Positions 5,293-6,055 of a stretch of 6,055 nt of DNA are shown in pieces. Position numbers and translations under genes: made by a program. The stretch lies in NCBI GenBank assembly GCA_934561485.1, contig CAKTGS010000110.1:1-6055 (forward strand), given 5' to 3'. Each line of letters starts with the position of its first letter. Within the stretch, counting starts at the first letter, position 1. The notes below the pieces were generated by a model, which saw only the letters and a list, made by a program, of their open reading frames with translations, was not told the origin of the DNA and ran no database searches. This DNA is from an uncultured Faecalibacterium sp. Lineage in GTDB: Bacteria > Bacillota > Clostridia > Oscillospirales > Ruminococcaceae.

Positions 5293-6055
5293 TTATCTTT
5301 CAGTGTTCAGATCGATCAGCCCTTTGGCGTAAAGATTCAGGATCCCGTTGGGACCGGTAGAGGTATAGCGTTTATCGTATGTCTTGCTGCCGATGCGTAC
5401 AACGTTATCCGTGCGGGCATCGGTCGTGTAGTCGGCGGGGTCGCCATCCAGATGCAGCTGGATGCAGCGGGTCGCGGTGATATTGGCGTATTCTGCAACG
5501 GAAAGGTGATCAATCATGCATCCCCCAGCAGGAAGCTCGACCAGCAGGTCGCGGGTCACGGTCAGGTCTTCGGCACGCAGACCGCCATTGGTCAGCGCAA
5601 CATTCAGCGTTTTCAGCTGCATGGGCGCAAGGCGGACATCGCCGGTCTCCAAGCTGATGATCAGCCGGGTGAGGGCGTCTGCCGGGATGGTGACAGTGAG
5701 CATGGCTTCCGGGGCATTCTCGGCTACCTGCCAGTTTTCCGGCATTTCGTAGGTCAGGGTGGTGCTGCCGCTGTTGCCGGTGCTGCGCAGGATGGGCGAA
5801 TGCGGGAAGTTGTCGAACTGGAAGGTGGCGTATTTGTCCGAGGTGAGGGACGGATCGGTGACAAAGGTCACAGAGCCGTAGTTCAGGCTGAGCTTCAGTT
5901 CCTGATTTAGCTTTTCCAGCGGAATCTGCAGGGTACTTTCCCCAAGGTCATCAGCGGGAATGGGAAGGGGCACGGTATCGGCCGGGACAGCGAGGTAGCT
6001 GCTGCTGGCCTCCTCCGGGACAGAGCTGCTGTCTGCTGCCGGGGACGCAGGCTCG
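5293..6055 (-). CDS. DUF4097-like beta-repeat protein, N-terminus outside the window (partial)
   Basis: The frame is open from the window edge to a TAA stop at 5293-5295, giving 253 visible residues; the true start lies beyond 6055. An internal GTG at 5971-5973 is not a convincing start, because the frame continues upstream and no good ribosome binding site precedes it. The first ~35 visible residues are rich in Pro, Ser, Ala and acidic residues, like a linker after a membrane anchor or signal region. After that comes a series of short beta-strand repeats with glycine turns (LETGDVRL, LTNGGLRAEDL, LPAGGCMIDHLSV, ITATRCIQLHL), the pattern of DUF4097/putative adhesin beta-helix domains. Such proteins are often exported or membrane-attached, and several sit beside PspC or DUF1700 genes. 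No enzyme motif is visible. Family assignment is by pattern only, and the actual role is unknown. Confidence 0.8.
   Translation of the reverse strand, partial: EPASPAADSSSVPEEASSSYLAVPADTVPLPIPADDLGESTLQIPLEKLNQELKLSLNYGSVTFVTDPSLTSDKYATFQFDNFPHSPILRSTGNSGSTTLTYEMPENWQVAENAPEAMLTVTIPADALTRLIISLETGDVRLAPMQLKTLNVALTNGGLRAEDLTVTRDLLVELPAGGCMIDHLSVAEYANITATRCIQLHLDGDPADYTTDARTDNVVRIGSKTYDKRYTSTGPNGILNLYAKGLIDLNTER

Noticed and set aside
5260..5910. A 216-codon plus-strand frame opposite the DUF4097-like gene
   Set aside because: The minus-strand protein has regular beta-repeat structure and a sensible stop next to a shared terminator, while the plus-strand translation shows no coherent pattern and its start lies within the terminator hairpin.

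Overview
The window looks like chromosomal core sequence from a GC-rich Gram-positive gut anaerobe of the Oscillospiraceae/Ruminococcaceae, most likely Faecalibacterium or a close relative. This rests on three things: the Firmicutes-type gene order rpsP-khpA-rimM-trmD, strong AGGAGG-type ribosome binding sites, and a palindromic CTTCCCCC/CATCCG repeat of a kind I associate from memory with Faecalibacterium genomes. The genus is an inference, not something the sequence proves.

Layout. Positions 1-2272 (+) hold the ribosome/tRNA maturation cluster: the last codons of ribosomal protein S16 (rpsP), the small KH-domain RNA-binding protein KhpA, the 16S maturation factor RimM, and the tRNA m1G37 methyltransferase TrmD. 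Two things set this cluster apart. A terminator hairpin and a ~120-bp hairpin-rich repeat separate khpA from rimM, and TrmD carries a complete GNAT acetyltransferase domain fused at its C-terminus (411 residues in all). Positions 2273-2566 are a non-coding leader with a good promoter candidate and small inverted repeats. It drives HPr (2567-2830), the phosphocarrier of the sugar phosphotransferase system, which ends in a strong terminator.

Positions 2897-5225 (+) hold a small AT-rich gene of unknown function (about 36% GC against roughly 60% for its neighbours), a small two-helix membrane protein, and uvrC. The membrane-protein gene overlaps the uvrC start by ATGA, so the DNA-repair nuclease is probably translated in a coupled fashion. 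uvrC and a minus-strand gene converge on a shared hairpin at 5235-5273. The minus-strand gene runs off the window edge. It encodes a Pro/Ser/Ala-rich linker followed by a repetitive beta-rich domain resembling DUF4097 (putative adhesin) proteins.

Most of the content is housekeeping. The points most worth a second look are the TrmD-GNAT fusion, the membrane protein coupled to uvrC, the AT-rich orphan gene and the repeat inside the rpsP-trmD cluster. I see no defence system, CRISPR array, transposase, tRNA or rRNA here.
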